Shown piece by piece: positions 9,075 through 17,856 of a DNA stretch of 55,522 bases (position 1 is its first letter; every line of letters starts with the position of its first letter). The position numbers and the translations under genes were made by a program. The DNA comes from a virus: positions 1 through 55,522 of the IMG/VR virus record IMGVR_UViG_3300031515_000001; one strand, 5' to 3'. The notes under the pieces are model-generated. The model saw only the letters and a list, made by a program, of their open reading frames with translations. It made no database searches and was not told where the DNA came from.

Positions 9075-9460
9075 TATTTTGTTACCTCTGGGTCAATATA
9101 TAAATTACCTTCAAGGATACGAGTAACTACACCGTCTCTACTTTCAATTTCTATATCATAAACATAAGTATTATCTGGAGCTTTTGGATTTTTATCATCG
9201 GCTGATGGTATAGATGCTGTTAAACTTGCTGGCATTGAAATAACTAATTTTCCATTTTCAGCATCAGTTATATAACAAATGAAATTATATGCTATTGAAG
9301 ACTGGTACGACTTTCTAACTTGCCCTCTTACAATATAGCCAGTTAGGTCTATTGGATTATCTGAATTATCGGTAAGGGAGAGAGTTAGTTCCCAAGTAGC
9401 TCCTTGTTTTCCTAACAAATCTACGGAGCCATCACTATTCTGTTTTACCACAATTAGCAT
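9074..9460 (-). CDS. Beta-sandwich tail/baseplate-type protein, 128 aa
   Basis: The pattern QGATWELTLSLTD...DLTGYIVRGQVRK...GKLVISMPA...YVYDIEIESRDGVVTRILEG is typical of small phage tail or baseplate beta-sandwich proteins that sit next to fibres. GGGGAGGGGATGGA precedes the ATG, within the end of the 62-aa gene. It probably connects fibres to the tail; exact family uncertain. Confidence 0.65.
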   Translation of the reverse strand: MLIVVKQNSDGSVDLLGKQGATWELTLSLTDNSDNPIDLTGYIVRGQVRKSYQSSIAYNFICYITDAENGKLVISMPASLTASIPSADDKNPKAPDNTYVYDIEIESRDGVVTRILEGNLYIDPEVTK

Positions 9461-9623
9461 TCCATCCCCTCCCCTGTAAAAACTCGTCTATTTCAAGCTC
9501 TTTAGTTTGTAAAATTTCTAATAATTGGATGCTTTCTAATTCTCCTTTATTTAAAAATTTTAAAATATCCCATAATGCCTGTTTATAACCATATAAAAAT
9601 ACTATACATTTAGAACAGTTCAT
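9435..9623 (-). CDS. Small helical protein, 62 aa
   Basis: The start ATG overlaps the stop of the 105-aa gene (ATGA) and the 3' end overlaps the next gene by 26 nt, where it contains that gene's ribosome binding site. The sequence is mostly helical (ALWDILKFLNKGELESIQLLEIL) with a CSKC pair at the N terminus. Function unknown. Confidence 0.5.
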   Translation of the reverse strand: MNCSKCIVFLYGYKQALWDILKFLNKGELESIQLLEILQTKELEIDEFLQGRGWNANCGKTE

Positions 9624-9937
9624 TTAAGCATAAACTTAAACACAAAATTTAAAAGAGTAAAAAGAGAGCCAACAATAATACTATAAAGCACCATGTCTTT
9701 TTTAGATACATACTCCTGCTCAATACTTCTAATGCGATTAAAAATATTATCTTTATCTTTACCACAAATATTTTTAAATTCATTAAAAGAATCACCTATA
9801 AATTTTACAGATACCATCAATTCTATTATCTTTTCTTGCCCTTCCATAATTTTGGCTACGTCTTTTTTTAGTTCTTTCAAATCTTTATCAAGACTTTCCA
9901 ACGAATAACTAAGATATTCACACTTATTTTCAGGCAT
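9620..9937 (-). CDS. Coiled-coil protein with C-terminal membrane helix, 105 aa
   Basis: Residues about 10-80 are charged and helical (coiled coil); the last 25 residues (MVLYSIIVGSLFTLLNFVFKFML) form one membrane helix followed by a Lys. This is the layout of XhlA-type phage lysis proteins that assist holins. It lies outside the main lysis cluster at 11.7-13.2 kb, so a membrane-associated lysis or injection role is inferred only. Confidence 0.6.
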   Translation of the reverse strand: MPENKCEYLSYSLESLDKDLKELKKDVAKIMEGQEKIIELMVSVKFIGDSFNEFKNICGKDKDNIFNRIRSIEQEYVSKKDMVLYSIIVGSLFTLLNFVFKFMLK

Positions 9938-9939
9938 GA

Positions 9940-10800
9940 TTATCTCCGTAAATCGTACGCTGCAACCAATTGAGCGTACGGCAAATTTAAATATTGTAAT
10001 CTCTTATAATTAAGAATAGGTTCCTGTCTGTTAAGTGTCATATATTGTAGTCTCTCAGATACAAGTCCACTTTCAGTATAAAGCATAAACCCTTTATCAG
10101 TCATAAAAATAGTTTTTATACATCCATGTTTTATATAGTTTACTGATTTGCATTGGTCTGGAGACAAAAATGATAATTCAGCCTCTCTTATATCAGTTGT
10201 ATAAGATATTAAGTATATGCCAGAATCTGTTCCAATAAGTAATCCACTATTAGTTGGAGCAATCATTACAATTCTATCTGGCATCTGTATCAGATTATAA
10301 CGTTTATCTATAACTTCAAAATCCCACAAATCAGAAAAATAAAGTAGATTTCCCACAGCAGAAAATAATCTACCTCTATGATGTTCTACTGGAAATCCAG
10401 CTGGAAGATACATTTTAAAATCATCTATATTGCCTTGTGGTATTTGAACTACATCATTTGTTTTGTTTATTTTGAAAAAGTCAATTCCATTTGATGCATA
10501 AATAGTTTTATTTACTTCCGTGTAATAAAGAGGCAAATCGGAAGATAGAGTATGAAGTAGAGTAGTAGGATATAAATAGAAATTTAATCCAGAAGCATAA
10601 AAGAGCCTATCTTCCGAGACAAAAGCATCTCTTGGATTCTGTATATTAATAACTGACTGAGATGCAGGAAATCCTCTGATAACACCTACATTGGTAACAT
10701 AGGCATTCATCAGAGTCTTAAAAAAAGTTTGCCTTGTCTCAGTTATTCGTAATTGTTCTTCTTTGGATTGTCCTACAAAATTACTAAGACTTATTGCCAC
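9940..10800 (-). CDS. Beta-propeller-type tail/stopper protein, 286 aa
   Basis: The protein has repeated beta blades (DRLFYASGLNFYLYP, HHRGRLFSAVGNLLYFSDLWDFE, SGLLIGTDSGIYLIS). HHRGRLF...YFSD is a pattern typical of podovirus tail proteins located just after the adaptor. It overlaps the 84-aa gene by 17 nt. It is probably part of the short tail tube, plug or hub, near the position of P22 gp10 or T7 gp12 equivalents; orthology is not certain. Confidence 0.6.
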   Translation of the reverse strand: MAISLSNFVGQSKEEQLRITETRQTFFKTLMNAYVTNVGVIRGFPASQSVINIQNPRDAFVSEDRLFYASGLNFYLYPTTLLHTLSSDLPLYYTEVNKTIYASNGIDFFKINKTNDVVQIPQGNIDDFKMYLPAGFPVEHHRGRLFSAVGNLLYFSDLWDFEVIDKRYNLIQMPDRIVMIAPTNSGLLIGTDSGIYLISYTTDIREAELSFLSPDQCKSVNYIKHGCIKTIFMTDKGFMLYTESGLVSERLQYMTLNRQEPILNYKRLQYLNLPYAQLVAAYDLRR

Positions 10801-11038
10801 AGCATTTCACTCCAGTGGCGGATTTCATATTAGGTGCTATATCAAGCACAATTCTTGTGAGGGCTTCAATATCTTGAGCCACAAGCATTTTATTTGTTTT
10901 AATAGGGATACCATCTTCACTCACTTCGGATATATATACATATAAAATAAAACCCCCATTATCCGCCACAGTAATGCTCAATGAATCAGCTATCGGAGCC
11001 ATAACTCCAGCTGGTACTCCTCTTTGCGGTTGTATCAT
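10784..11038 (-). CDS. Small conserved-type virion-cluster protein, 84 aa
   Basis: ATG follows AAAAGGAGG, immediately after a genome-wide palindrome copy. The first 50 residues look beta-rich (SITVADNGGFILYVYI), the end has a CC pair. It lies between the adaptor and the propeller-type protein. Family not recognised. Confidence 0.55.
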   Translation of the reverse strand: MIQPQRGVPAGVMAPIADSLSITVADNGGFILYVYISEVSEDGIPIKTNKMLVAQDIEALTRIVLDIAPNMKSATGVKCCGNKS

Positions 11039-11053
11039 ACTACACCTCCTTTT

Positions 11054-11073
11054 GAATTAAATCGATTTAATTC
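11054..11073. repeat. Genome-wide palindrome, copy 1
   Basis: The invariant core AATTAAATCGATTTAATT has G/C flanks, and adding T/A gives a 22-bp dyad. It overlaps the TGA of the adaptor gene and directly precedes the ribosome binding site of the 84-aa gene. Confidence 0.95.
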
Positions 11074-11707
11074 ACAAAAGTCCTTTGTGTATTGTACTTA
11101 CCTCACTAATACTTGTATCTCGTATAAACTTCCCTTTAAAATCATTCAATGCATCTATATACATACTACGATATATCTGAAATGCCTGAGAATTATATGT
11201 CTCTGTATCTGGCATAGCAAAAGCTCTGGACATCACTCCAAGAATACATAATTCCTGATTTGGAAAATCAAAGGTACTGCTCATCGTATAAATCGGTATA
11301 TTAGTTAATAAAGCCATTAAATAATAAGAATCATCAGGTATTGGGTATATAATAAAAGTTCCTGTTGACAAATCATTTGAGTAATATGTAGGTCTTCCAG
11401 TATTAGTTGTTCCTCTAAGTTTACTTCTTATGATATTTGGTGGGCTGTAAATTAAAGGTTCTTCTCTCATATTGGTATCTTTATCATAAATATTACATTT
11501 CATAACGACCCCGTTAGTAGTGTATTCTGTAACATTCTTAACTATTGGTATAATAGAATATGCTTCGGTATATAAATTGGCACGTCTGCTGATATCTTCT
11601 ACAGTTTCATTTATTAACTGTAATAAAACTTCATCGCTCCATAAATAAGGTTCTGTAGTATCTACCAATCTTGTCCTTAATATGTCAATAAATTCAATTA
11701 TAGTCAT
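11072..11707 (-). CDS. Head-tail adaptor (T7 gp11-like), 211 aa
   Basis: The N terminus (IEFIDILRTRLVDTTEPYLWSDEVLLQLINETVEDISRRANLY) is the characteristic helical start of podovirus tail-tubular A/adaptor proteins that bind the portal ring. The middle is beta-rich (GRPTYYSNDLSTGTFIIYPIPD), the end is helical. AGGAGG precedes the ATG, inside the end of the preceding gene. Position downstream of coat and lysis genes fits a connector role. Confidence 0.75.
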   Translation of the reverse strand: MTIIEFIDILRTRLVDTTEPYLWSDEVLLQLINETVEDISRRANLYTEAYSIIPIVKNVTEYTTNGVVMKCNIYDKDTNMREEPLIYSPPNIIRSKLRGTTNTGRPTYYSNDLSTGTFIIYPIPDDSYYLMALLTNIPIYTMSSTFDFPNQELCILGVMSRAFAMPDTETYNSQAFQIYRSMYIDALNDFKGKFIRDTSISEVSTIHKGLL

Positions 11708-12063
11708 AATAATAGACCTCCTATTACCACTCCAATTAAGACGCCTATGCCTAAATTCTGTATAGCCTCAAAAAACGATTGCTTCTTTTGTTTTGATAAA
11801 TCCTGCTTTAGTTGTTTTATTTCAATATCTTGTAATTCTTTTTGCTCTTCAACAAGTTTAATTTTTTTCTTTAACAATTCATTTTGTTTTTTAAGTAGGT
11901 CAACTTCAGCTGATAATTCTTCAACTTCTTTTTCCAAGATTTTTTTCTGCTCTAATTCAACAACTGCCATTTTAGCTTGCTCTACAGACATACAAGCAAG
12001 CTCTTCAGCATAAACAAAAGAGCTTAAAAGTAATATGCTACTTATAATATATAGAAATATCAT
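11704..12063 (-). CDS. Exported coiled-coil protein with C-terminal membrane helix, spanin-like, 119 aa
   Basis: An N-terminal signal-type segment (FLYIISSILLLSSFVYA) is followed by a long coiled coil (about 35-95) and a C-terminal Gly-rich membrane helix (GIGVLIGVVIGGLLL). This is the topology of unimolecular spanins, though no clean lipobox is seen (Cys follows ELA). It overlaps the preceding TM/coiled-coil gene by 26 nt. It probably helps disrupt the outer envelope in the last lysis step. Confidence 0.6.
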   Translation of the reverse strand: MIFLYIISSILLLSSFVYAEELACMSVEQAKMAVVELEQKKILEKEVEELSAEVDLLKKQNELLKKKIKLVEEQKELQDIEIKQLKQDLSKQKKQSFFEAIQNLGIGVLIGVVIGGLLL

Positions 12064-12352
12064 ATCCCAACGCCTTAAATCTTTTTACAATTTCTTCATC
12101 AGATAAAGGCTTTTTTATCTCTTGTCGCTGTTTTCTAAGAGATGCAATTTTCATATCCCTGTCTTTGATTTCCTGTTCATAAAATTTCAATTGCTCCTCT
12201 AATTGCTTTATTTCCATATCTTTTTGTTTTATAATTCTATCAGCCTTCTTGACAGACATAGAACTCCCAAGCCTATATGAAATAGACGAAATTAGAATAA
12301 AACATAATATGATACCTAATAAAATAAGAATCCATTTCATTTTACTCATCAT
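12038..12352 (-). CDS. Rz-like inner-membrane spanin candidate, 104 aa
   Basis: One N-terminal membrane helix (WILILLGIILCFILISSI) is followed by a charged coiled coil (about 35-85) and a short globular tail (LSDEEIVKRFKALGYD). It starts 4 nt before the endolysin stop (ATGA-type overlap) and overlaps the next coiled-coil gene. The order endolysin, then TM/coiled coil matches Rz-type i-spanins; function inferred from topology and position. Confidence 0.6.
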   Translation of the reverse strand: MMSKMKWILILLGIILCFILISSISYRLGSSMSVKKADRIIKQKDMEIKQLEEQLKFYEQEIKDRDMKIASLRKQRQEIKKPLSDEEIVKRFKALGYDISIYYK

Positions 12353-12903
12353 TTTAAATTATATTCTTCTGCAAATTTAAATATTTTATATGGATATGAA
12401 ATGTTTACACTACAAAAATCTACATACCTATCTTTTCCTCGCCTGCATGCTTTTTCAACCTCCTTCCATTCACAGCTTCCAGCTCTTTTTATTTCCCTAT
12501 TTATATTGGCAATCCCTCCATTGTACGCCCTAAAGGCAAAATACCAACCTTCACAAATTGTAGCTTTATAACAGGCATAATCATATAATATTCCGGCTCT
12601 TATATTCCATTCAGGAGATAATGGATTGTATGGTATTTTTCTTAGATATGGATATTTTTGATGTAACTCTCTTGCAGTTTCAGGCATTATTTGTGTTAAT
12701 CCCACACCTCCATCATAGGCAATTAACCCTTCCCTGCAAGAACTTTCTGTTTTTATCTGAGCTAAAAAATAATGGTAAGGGGCATGTAGCCCCCCAATGT
12801 AGCGTGCTTCCCTCTTAACTATAGGAAGATATTTGATACATCTATCAAATGCATGCACATTAGTGAATAGTAGCAGAACTAATATTATAGCCCTAATGAA
12901 CAC
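12349..12903 (-). CDS. Exported lytic transglycosylase endolysin, 184 aa
   Basis: The protein has a signal peptide (FIRAIILVLLLFTNVHA, cleavage near 18) followed by an SLT-type goose-lysozyme fold. The catalytic Glu is E53 in KTESS, with GGVGLTQIMPETA at 65-77 and AYNGG at 126-130. Several Cys could form disulfides in the periplasm. It should cut peptidoglycan glycan strands. GTG start at 12901-12903, inside the end of the holin-like gene. Size and motifs agree with phage secreted endolysins. Confidence 0.9.
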   Translation of the reverse strand: MFIRAIILVLLLFTNVHAFDRCIKYLPIVKREARYIGGLHAPYHYFLAQIKTESSCREGLIAYDGGVGLTQIMPETARELHQKYPYLRKIPYNPLSPEWNIRAGILYDYACYKATICEGWYFAFRAYNGGIANINREIKRAGSCEWKEVEKACRRGKDRYVDFCSVNISYPYKIFKFAEEYNLK

Positions 12904-13187
12904 GCTATTATGATAGATGAATACAAAAATCCTCTAAATATCCCTATAGCAAGAGTATAATTCCCACTCTGCGAGATAAATTCTATATTCTCAAATTCTC
13001 CAAAGTAAGGTCGAAAGCCCATACTCCATATAGATTCTGCAAGAACGAATCCAACTATAGTCATACAAATCTTGTAAAGGGAGGTTCCAATAGCAGTTTT
13101 ATACAAATCCAACAGGTCAATCAGCACTACCATTATGAATATCCCACCAATAATAGGTGCAATTCTACGAAGTATCTTACTTAGCAT
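12885..13187 (-). CDS. Holin-like membrane protein, 100 aa
   Basis: The small protein has about three hydrophobic segments (IAPIIGGIFIMVVLIDLL, ICMTIVGFVLAESIW, LAIGIFRGFLYSSIIIACSLG) and an RPYFGEFE turn. It sits immediately upstream of the exported endolysin, with overlapping ends. Size, topology and position fit a holin that times lysis; no sequence family is claimed. Confidence 0.7.
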   Translation of the reverse strand: MLSKILRRIAPIIGGIFIMVVLIDLLDLYKTAIGTSLYKICMTIVGFVLAESIWSMGFRPYFGEFENIEFISQSGNYTLAIGIFRGFLYSSIIIACSLGL

Positions 13188-13611
13188 CCATCTTCACCAC
13201 TATAGCTCTTACAATTACCTTACCTTTTACTGTTGTAGCACCAGAATATGTAGCTGTTAAATTTATAGTAGCATTAGCTGTGTACCTGCGGGAATAGCCA
13301 TAAGCACCGGGTGTTGTTGTTACTGTACCAGCTGAACTCTTTAAATTTATTGATGCAATGAAACCATCATCATCAGAACCATCACCAAGGATAGCAGTAG
13401 CAGAAGTAGCTGCATTAGATGGAGTTACAATTTCTACTTCTGTACCTAATACTCTATAACCATCTAATACAGGCAAGCATTGAACTACATCGCCAGATGC
13501 AATATTTAGGGAGTCTAAATCAATTGTATTCTCCAAAATAAACACTCTATCAAGAGTTGCGAAAGGTTTACTACCTAACATATTTGATGGAATTCCATTT
13601 ATAGTTGCCAT
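13177..13611 (-). CDS. Capsid-associated/decoration-type protein, 144 aa
   Basis: ATG follows AAGGAGG. The sequence is Ala/Thr/Gly-rich beta (LPVLDGYRVLGTEVEIVTPSNAATSATAILGDG...VKGKVIVRAIVV), as in head-stabilising or decoration proteins found just after coat genes. It overlaps the holin-like gene by 11 nt. Role inferred from position and composition. Confidence 0.6.
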   Translation of the reverse strand: MATINGIPSNMLGSKPFATLDRVFILENTIDLDSLNIASGDVVQCLPVLDGYRVLGTEVEIVTPSNAATSATAILGDGSDDDGFIASINLKSSAGTVTTTPGAYGYSRRYTANATINLTATYSGATTVKGKVIVRAIVVKMDAK

Positions 13612-13627
13612 GTTTTACCTCCTTTAA

Positions 13628-13789
13628 TTATTTTGTTGTTTTAATTTTTGATGACGCAGGGGTTACATCATCCCTGACTTCCTTTCTTTTCTCTTCAGGT
13701 TTTATTTCTACAAACTCATTGCCTAATCTGAAATCGTCACTTACCTCAAAGATTACACCGTCAGACAATCTCTTGACTAATTTAGCCAT
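13628..13789 (-). CDS. Small charged head-cluster protein, 53 aa
   Basis: Read directly: ATG at 13787-13789 after GGGAGG, to TAA at 13628. The product (MAKLVKRLSDGVIFEVSDDF...) has a beta N terminus and a Lys/Glu-rich tail. It resembles small phage proteins encoded beside coat genes. It lies downstream of a GC-rich hairpin and a palindrome copy. Function unknown. Confidence 0.7.
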   Translation of the reverse strand: MAKLVKRLSDGVIFEVSDDFRLGNEFVEIKPEEKRKEVRDDVTPASSKIKTTK

Positions 13790-13801
13790 ACTATGCCTCC
13801 C

Positions 13802-13821
13802 GAATTAAATCGATTTAATTC
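13802..13821. repeat. Genome-wide palindrome, copy 2
   Basis: A perfect 20-bp dyad (G...C flanks) lies between the coat gene hairpin and the GGGAGG of the 53-aa gene. Confidence 0.95.
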
Positions 13822-13840
13822 AGAGGGGGGAGCCCCCTCT
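13822..13840 (-). terminator. GC-rich hairpin just after the coat gene
   Basis: AGAGGGGG (13822-13829) pairs with CCCCCTCT (13833-13840) around a 3-nt loop, 5 bp after the coat stop codon. No U-run follows; the next bases are the palindrome. It more likely stabilises or processes the coat mRNA, or weakly attenuates transcription, than acting as a full intrinsic terminator. Confidence 0.6.
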
Positions 13841-13844
13841 ATAA

Positions 13845-14792
13845 TTATGTAGCCTTCTTAGCGTATAATACACCAAATCCAGCAGGCATAATGACATCAA
13901 AATCATAAACGATTAAACCCTTCATTGCGTCAGCAAATGTATTATGAGGTCTATACCTCTCTGTCTTATTAATCTGGCTAACAAATACTAATGAGCCTTT
14001 GTAACCAAATGGAATATAGTATGCTCCATCTGTAGTTGACCTATAGAGAAGATTGGATTCAAAAATGTTAAGCTTGCCTATTTGCTTTCCAGTAAATCCA
14101 CCTTTTAGCAGAAGGCTTTTACCATCACCAGCAAATGCTGCATTTTTCAAATCAGATTTATTAATCAGATTCATAATGAGAGGAGGAAGAACTATCCATC
14201 TATCTTCATCTGGAACATCTTGTTCATCAAGAACAGAATCACAATCAATAAGATAATCAAGGACGTTGGCGGGGGTTAATGATACGGGAGTGCCAGCTGT
14301 GCCTAAATTATATGCTCTGGAACGTACTCCGGCAGTTGTTCCCTGATTTGCTGGATGAGCTTTTGTATAGATAGTAGAGAATACTTCAGAATCAATAACA
14401 ATCTTCTGTTGCTGCGCAGCATTATCCGCTAATTTATCTATCCATGATAAATCTGCCTGCTTAATATCGATATCATCTAATGCGAAATTGAAATACTTAG
14501 CTCTTTTTACTGTGAATTCAATAGCTGGACTTTCTGGGTATTCAATCTCAAGAGCCTTACCTTTCTCATAATTCTTAATTGTTACATCTGGTAGAGTTCT
14601 AATTACAACAGTATCTCCAACATTTCTAAGTTCCCCAACATAATCAGTTGTTGCTATATTAGCGATAACACTCTTGCTATAAAAACGCTCAAGAAGTTTA
14701 CCGCTAAAAAGCATTGGGATATGAGCATTACCGGGGCTACCCGGTCTTCCATACTCATAACCCGGATAACCTGTTACTCTTGGAACTGCCAT
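13845..14792 (-). CDS. Major capsid protein (HK97 fold), 315 aa
   Basis: The pattern FSGKLLERFYSKSVIANIATTDYVGELRNVGDTVVIRTLPDVTI, then NFALDDIDIKQADL, DSEVFSTIY and a C-terminal GLIVYDFDVIMPAGFGVLYAKK is typical of HK97-fold coat proteins of P22/podovirus-like phages. The order portal, scaffold, coat supports it. AGGAGG precedes the ATG. A hairpin follows the stop, as often seen for this most-expressed gene. Confidence 0.9.
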   Translation of the reverse strand: MAVPRVTGYPGYEYGRPGSPGNAHIPMLFSGKLLERFYSKSVIANIATTDYVGELRNVGDTVVIRTLPDVTIKNYEKGKALEIEYPESPAIEFTVKRAKYFNFALDDIDIKQADLSWIDKLADNAAQQQKIVIDSEVFSTIYTKAHPANQGTTAGVRSRAYNLGTAGTPVSLTPANVLDYLIDCDSVLDEQDVPDEDRWIVLPPLIMNLINKSDLKNAAFAGDGKSLLLKGGFTGKQIGKLNIFESNLLYRSTTDGAYYIPFGYKGSLVFVSQINKTERYRPHNTFADAMKGLIVYDFDVIMPAGFGVLYAKKAT

Positions 14793-14804
14793 TTATATTA
14801 CCTC

Positions 14805-15719
14805 CTATTTTCCATAAAGTATTCTGTTTTCAAGCAAAGCTTGAATAATATCCCTTTCTTTTTTTTCCTTAATTTCTGGAGATATTTTACCTAAAGCCGC
14901 ATCTGTATAAAACTGTCTAATTTCACTTTCCTTGTATATTTTCTTCCCCACATTCTGGGTAGACTGAGCTGCTTTTCTATGAGGTGGAGCTGTAAATTTC
15001 TGCGCCATGGGAGCTTCAGACTCTTCATTGTTATTATTTTGAGTTAACTTCTCATAAGTATTAAATAAGTGAGCAACAGCCGTAGCATCGCCCTGCTGAA
15101 AGGCAATCATCATAAGTTTATGCTTCGTCATTGTTGGAACTTCCTGTGAAGGCGTATTCAACCAATCAAGAAAATCTGGGTCAGTATTGAGAGTTCTCCA
15201 ATTAGGAGCCATAGCATCCAATCTGGCGTAGAAATTACCGGTAGTTGCCTCTTGTTTTATTTCATTGAGTTTAGGTTCAATTTCTCCAATCTTTCTACTT
15301 AGCAATTTAGATACAGCATTATATATCTCAGGATACTCAGACCTCAATTTAACAATATCATCATCTTCTGCTTGTGGTTGAGATTGTTGCTGTTTAGTCT
15401 GATTCATATACATAACAGCCTGCTCAAGCATAGAGAGTCTGTTCATCAGTTCTTCCTTTTCACGCTTGAGCATTTTTATCTCTTTGGATAGTCTTGGAAC
15501 TTCTTTATCATACTTGCCTTTGAGGACTTTATACTTCTGCTCCCAATCTCCAGCTGAGGGTGGTTCTTCAGGTTCTTGCTTAGATGTCTGGTCCTGAAGA
15601 GCCTCTCCTGTCTGGATAAATTGAGAGTAGTCCTCTGGTAAAGTTTCTACTTGTTGTTGAGATGTGTCATCAGGAACTTGCTTTTGAAGTTCCTGAGCAT
15701 CATCATATTGTAATTGCAT
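14805..15719 (-). CDS. Scaffolding protein, 304 aa
   Basis: The acidic, Gln-rich N terminus (about 1-60) leads into a coiled coil (about 65-115) and a helical C-terminal half ending in basic residues, the usual form of internal scaffolds whose C terminus binds coat. It sits directly before the coat gene. No protease motif is seen in it. Function inferred from composition and synteny. Confidence 0.75.
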   Translation of the reverse strand: MQLQYDDAQELQKQVPDDTSQQQVETLPEDYSQFIQTGEALQDQTSKQEPEEPPSAGDWEQKYKVLKGKYDKEVPRLSKEIKMLKREKEELMNRLSMLEQAVMYMNQTKQQQSQPQAEDDDIVKLRSEYPEIYNAVSKLLSRKIGEIEPKLNEIKQEATTGNFYARLDAMAPNWRTLNTDPDFLDWLNTPSQEVPTMTKHKLMMIAFQQGDATAVAHLFNTYEKLTQNNNNEESEAPMAQKFTAPPHRKAAQSTQNVGKKIYKESEIRQFYTDAALGKISPEIKEKKERDIIQALLENRILYGK

Positions 15720-15721
15720 AA

Positions 15722-15949
15722 TTAAACCTCCTCATTTTTTGATATTTTATTGGCTACAGCCAAAATTATACTAAGAAAATTACCAATCCCTTGTAAAAAT
15801 CTAATATTTTCATACTCAGAAGTTGTATATAATCCACTGGTTATCTTATTGTACTCATCAGTAAGAATAGAGATAAATTCTTCAAAATCTTCTTTATCAA
15901 ATTTCTTCCATCCTCTAAACACTTTTTCCAACCTAATTGTATCTATCAT
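15722..15949 (-). CDS. Small helical protein between portal and scaffold, 75 aa
   Basis: An all-helical, charged protein (MIDTIRLEKVFRGWKKFDKEDFEEF...). Its ATG overlaps the portal stop (ATGA) and it ends 2 nt before the scaffold start. Function unknown; co-translation with head genes suggests a morphogenesis role. Confidence 0.65.
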   Translation of the reverse strand: MIDTIRLEKVFRGWKKFDKEDFEEFISILTDEYNKITSGLYTTSEYENIRFLQGIGNFLSIILAVANKISKNEEV

Positions 15950-17856
15950 CCTAATTGCTCCTTCTGCATTTGTACCGCCTGTTCTTGAACAGGCGTTTGT
16001 TCTGGTATTTCTTTAGGAGGTACCACTCCCTTCTGCATGCCCATAAGCTGAGATAAATCCACTTGATTATTCATAGGAACCTTTAATCCAAAATTAGTAA
16101 AGATATTTTCAAGCAAATACCTTCTTCCTTCTGCACCTACTATCTGTGTATCAATAGGATTTGATACGAGTTGTAGTACCTGTAGCAACTTCTGTATCTG
16201 AGCCATCTTATTTGCAAGTGTAATAGAACCAACAGCTTTTATATTTAAATCTGGTATATTCAAATCATTTTCATAAAAGTTTATAAGGTTGTACATGTAT
16301 TGCCGTGTGACCACCGGCTCAATAATGCCAGAATCTATATTTTTAACTACTTCTTTTATCCCCCTTGCAGATGACTCCATAAGCATACTCAAACCAGATG
16401 CAGTTCTGCCTGATGTTCCAGTTGTTACCATACTGTGGGCATACGGAGGAATTCCACTTAATTCATCAGCTAATTTCATATAATACATTACTACCTGTAC
16501 TAAAGCATTGGAAGTAAGTTGAGGTTGGTAGAACTTATAAGCTGGTGTAGTAGCCATACCATAATCATGACTGTCAAATATCCTCCATGGAGCTATCTCT
16601 TTAGGCTCATTTGGAGGGATTCTATCAATATTCCTTTCTATCATTGGTCCAGATGACAAAGCTGAATTATTTATAATGGCTCTTGATAATGCATTAACAC
16701 CATCTTGCAAATCCTTAAGCACTTCAACAAGAGACATGCCCCAAAAGGAACTTGGTATGTCAACAAAGGAAGTTTTACAATAAGGCTTTTTTCCAAGTGG
16801 GTCAGGATTCAAAGTGGCTTTTAGGACTACATTATCACATACCCAGACAGTAACTTCATAATATTCATTATCATCTATATTAGAAATAAAATCAGAAATA
16901 TAACTGCCTTTTACACTGCCCCAAAATTCGAGAACATCTATTAATCCTTCTGATACTCCAGACTTACCTTCCAGCTCTTTCCTTTCTGTATTATAGGTCT
17001 GAGAGACTGAGTAACCTGTATCTCCATATAAACCTAAAATAAAATCAATAGCATCTTCATCAAACCCTTCAATATCTTTCAAAGAAGCCAAATCCTGCGG
17101 AGTAAGATGTAGAACTTCTATAACCCAATCAGAAAAATCAGAGGCATTTGGAGAAGGATAAATATCAAAAGGATTAACTCTATTAAATGTAGGAATTACC
17201 TTCCAAGTTGGTTGCCTATTCTTATCAAATACCTTAACCTTACGAGGGATACTACCTTTCATGATAGCTGCAGGATAAACAGCCAAATCAAAAAAGATAT
17301 CCTTTAAGGCAGGAAAAAAGGCACCTTCAACAAATTGGTCATATATCCTCTGTTTTTCTTTCTTTGCTAATTTCTTAGCCCTCTCCAGTAATTCATCCTC
17401 AAATTGCTCTTTGTTTCTTTCAATAGCTTTCTTTACATATGGAAGAATTCTATCAAGACTGACTTGCCCTGCTGTAAGTTCTTCTAAAGCAGAGGCTTGC
17501 TGTATAATATTACTTACAGTATCTGCCAAATCTCTATAAAATTCTTCCATCTGATCTTGTGGTAATTCTGGTTTTGGCGTAGGTTCAATATCAAATGGGG
17601 GCTCTCCTGTATCTGGAAAGAAAATATCAGTAAGCCATGCTATCAAGGCTCTACATTTTATATTACATAATGGCACATATATCTCTGAACCACCAATTTC
17701 TCGTATACTCTTCAATTTGTCAGGTGTATATTTCTTCTTGAAATAATACAGGTTCTCAATCATTATGGATTCTACTGGACTTTTCGCCAGAGAAGCCCGC
17801 TCAAATAGATTTTTAATATGAGAGATTAAGGGATGTAATTCCTCTTGCTCCGTCAT
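15946..17856 (-). CDS. Portal protein (podovirus type), 636 aa
   Basis: The N terminus (IENLYYFKKKYTPDK) and stem/wing motifs (SEIYVPLCNIKCRALIAWLTDIFFPD, NRVNPFDIYPSPNASDFSD, PYCKTSFVDIPSSFWGMSLVEVLKDLQDGVNALSRAIINN, TGTSGRTASGLSMLMESSARGIKEVVKNID) are typical of portals of short-tailed phages. It should form the dodecameric DNA channel and bind the terminase and the gp11-like adaptor. The C terminus is Gln-rich. Confidence 0.9.
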   Translation of the reverse strand: MTEQEELHPLISHIKNLFERASLAKSPVESIMIENLYYFKKKYTPDKLKSIREIGGSEIYVPLCNIKCRALIAWLTDIFFPDTGEPPFDIEPTPKPELPQDQMEEFYRDLADTVSNIIQQASALEELTAGQVSLDRILPYVKKAIERNKEQFEDELLERAKKLAKKEKQRIYDQFVEGAFFPALKDIFFDLAVYPAAIMKGSIPRKVKVFDKNRQPTWKVIPTFNRVNPFDIYPSPNASDFSDWVIEVLHLTPQDLASLKDIEGFDEDAIDFILGLYGDTGYSVSQTYNTERKELEGKSGVSEGLIDVLEFWGSVKGSYISDFISNIDDNEYYEVTVWVCDNVVLKATLNPDPLGKKPYCKTSFVDIPSSFWGMSLVEVLKDLQDGVNALSRAIINNSALSSGPMIERNIDRIPPNEPKEIAPWRIFDSHDYGMATTPAYKFYQPQLTSNALVQVVMYYMKLADELSGIPPYAHSMVTTGTSGRTASGLSMLMESSARGIKEVVKNIDSGIIEPVVTRQYMYNLINFYENDLNIPDLNIKAVGSITLANKMAQIQKLLQVLQLVSNPIDTQIVGAEGRRYLLENIFTNFGLKVPMNNQVDLSQLMGMQKGVVPPKEIPEQTPVQEQAVQMQKEQLG

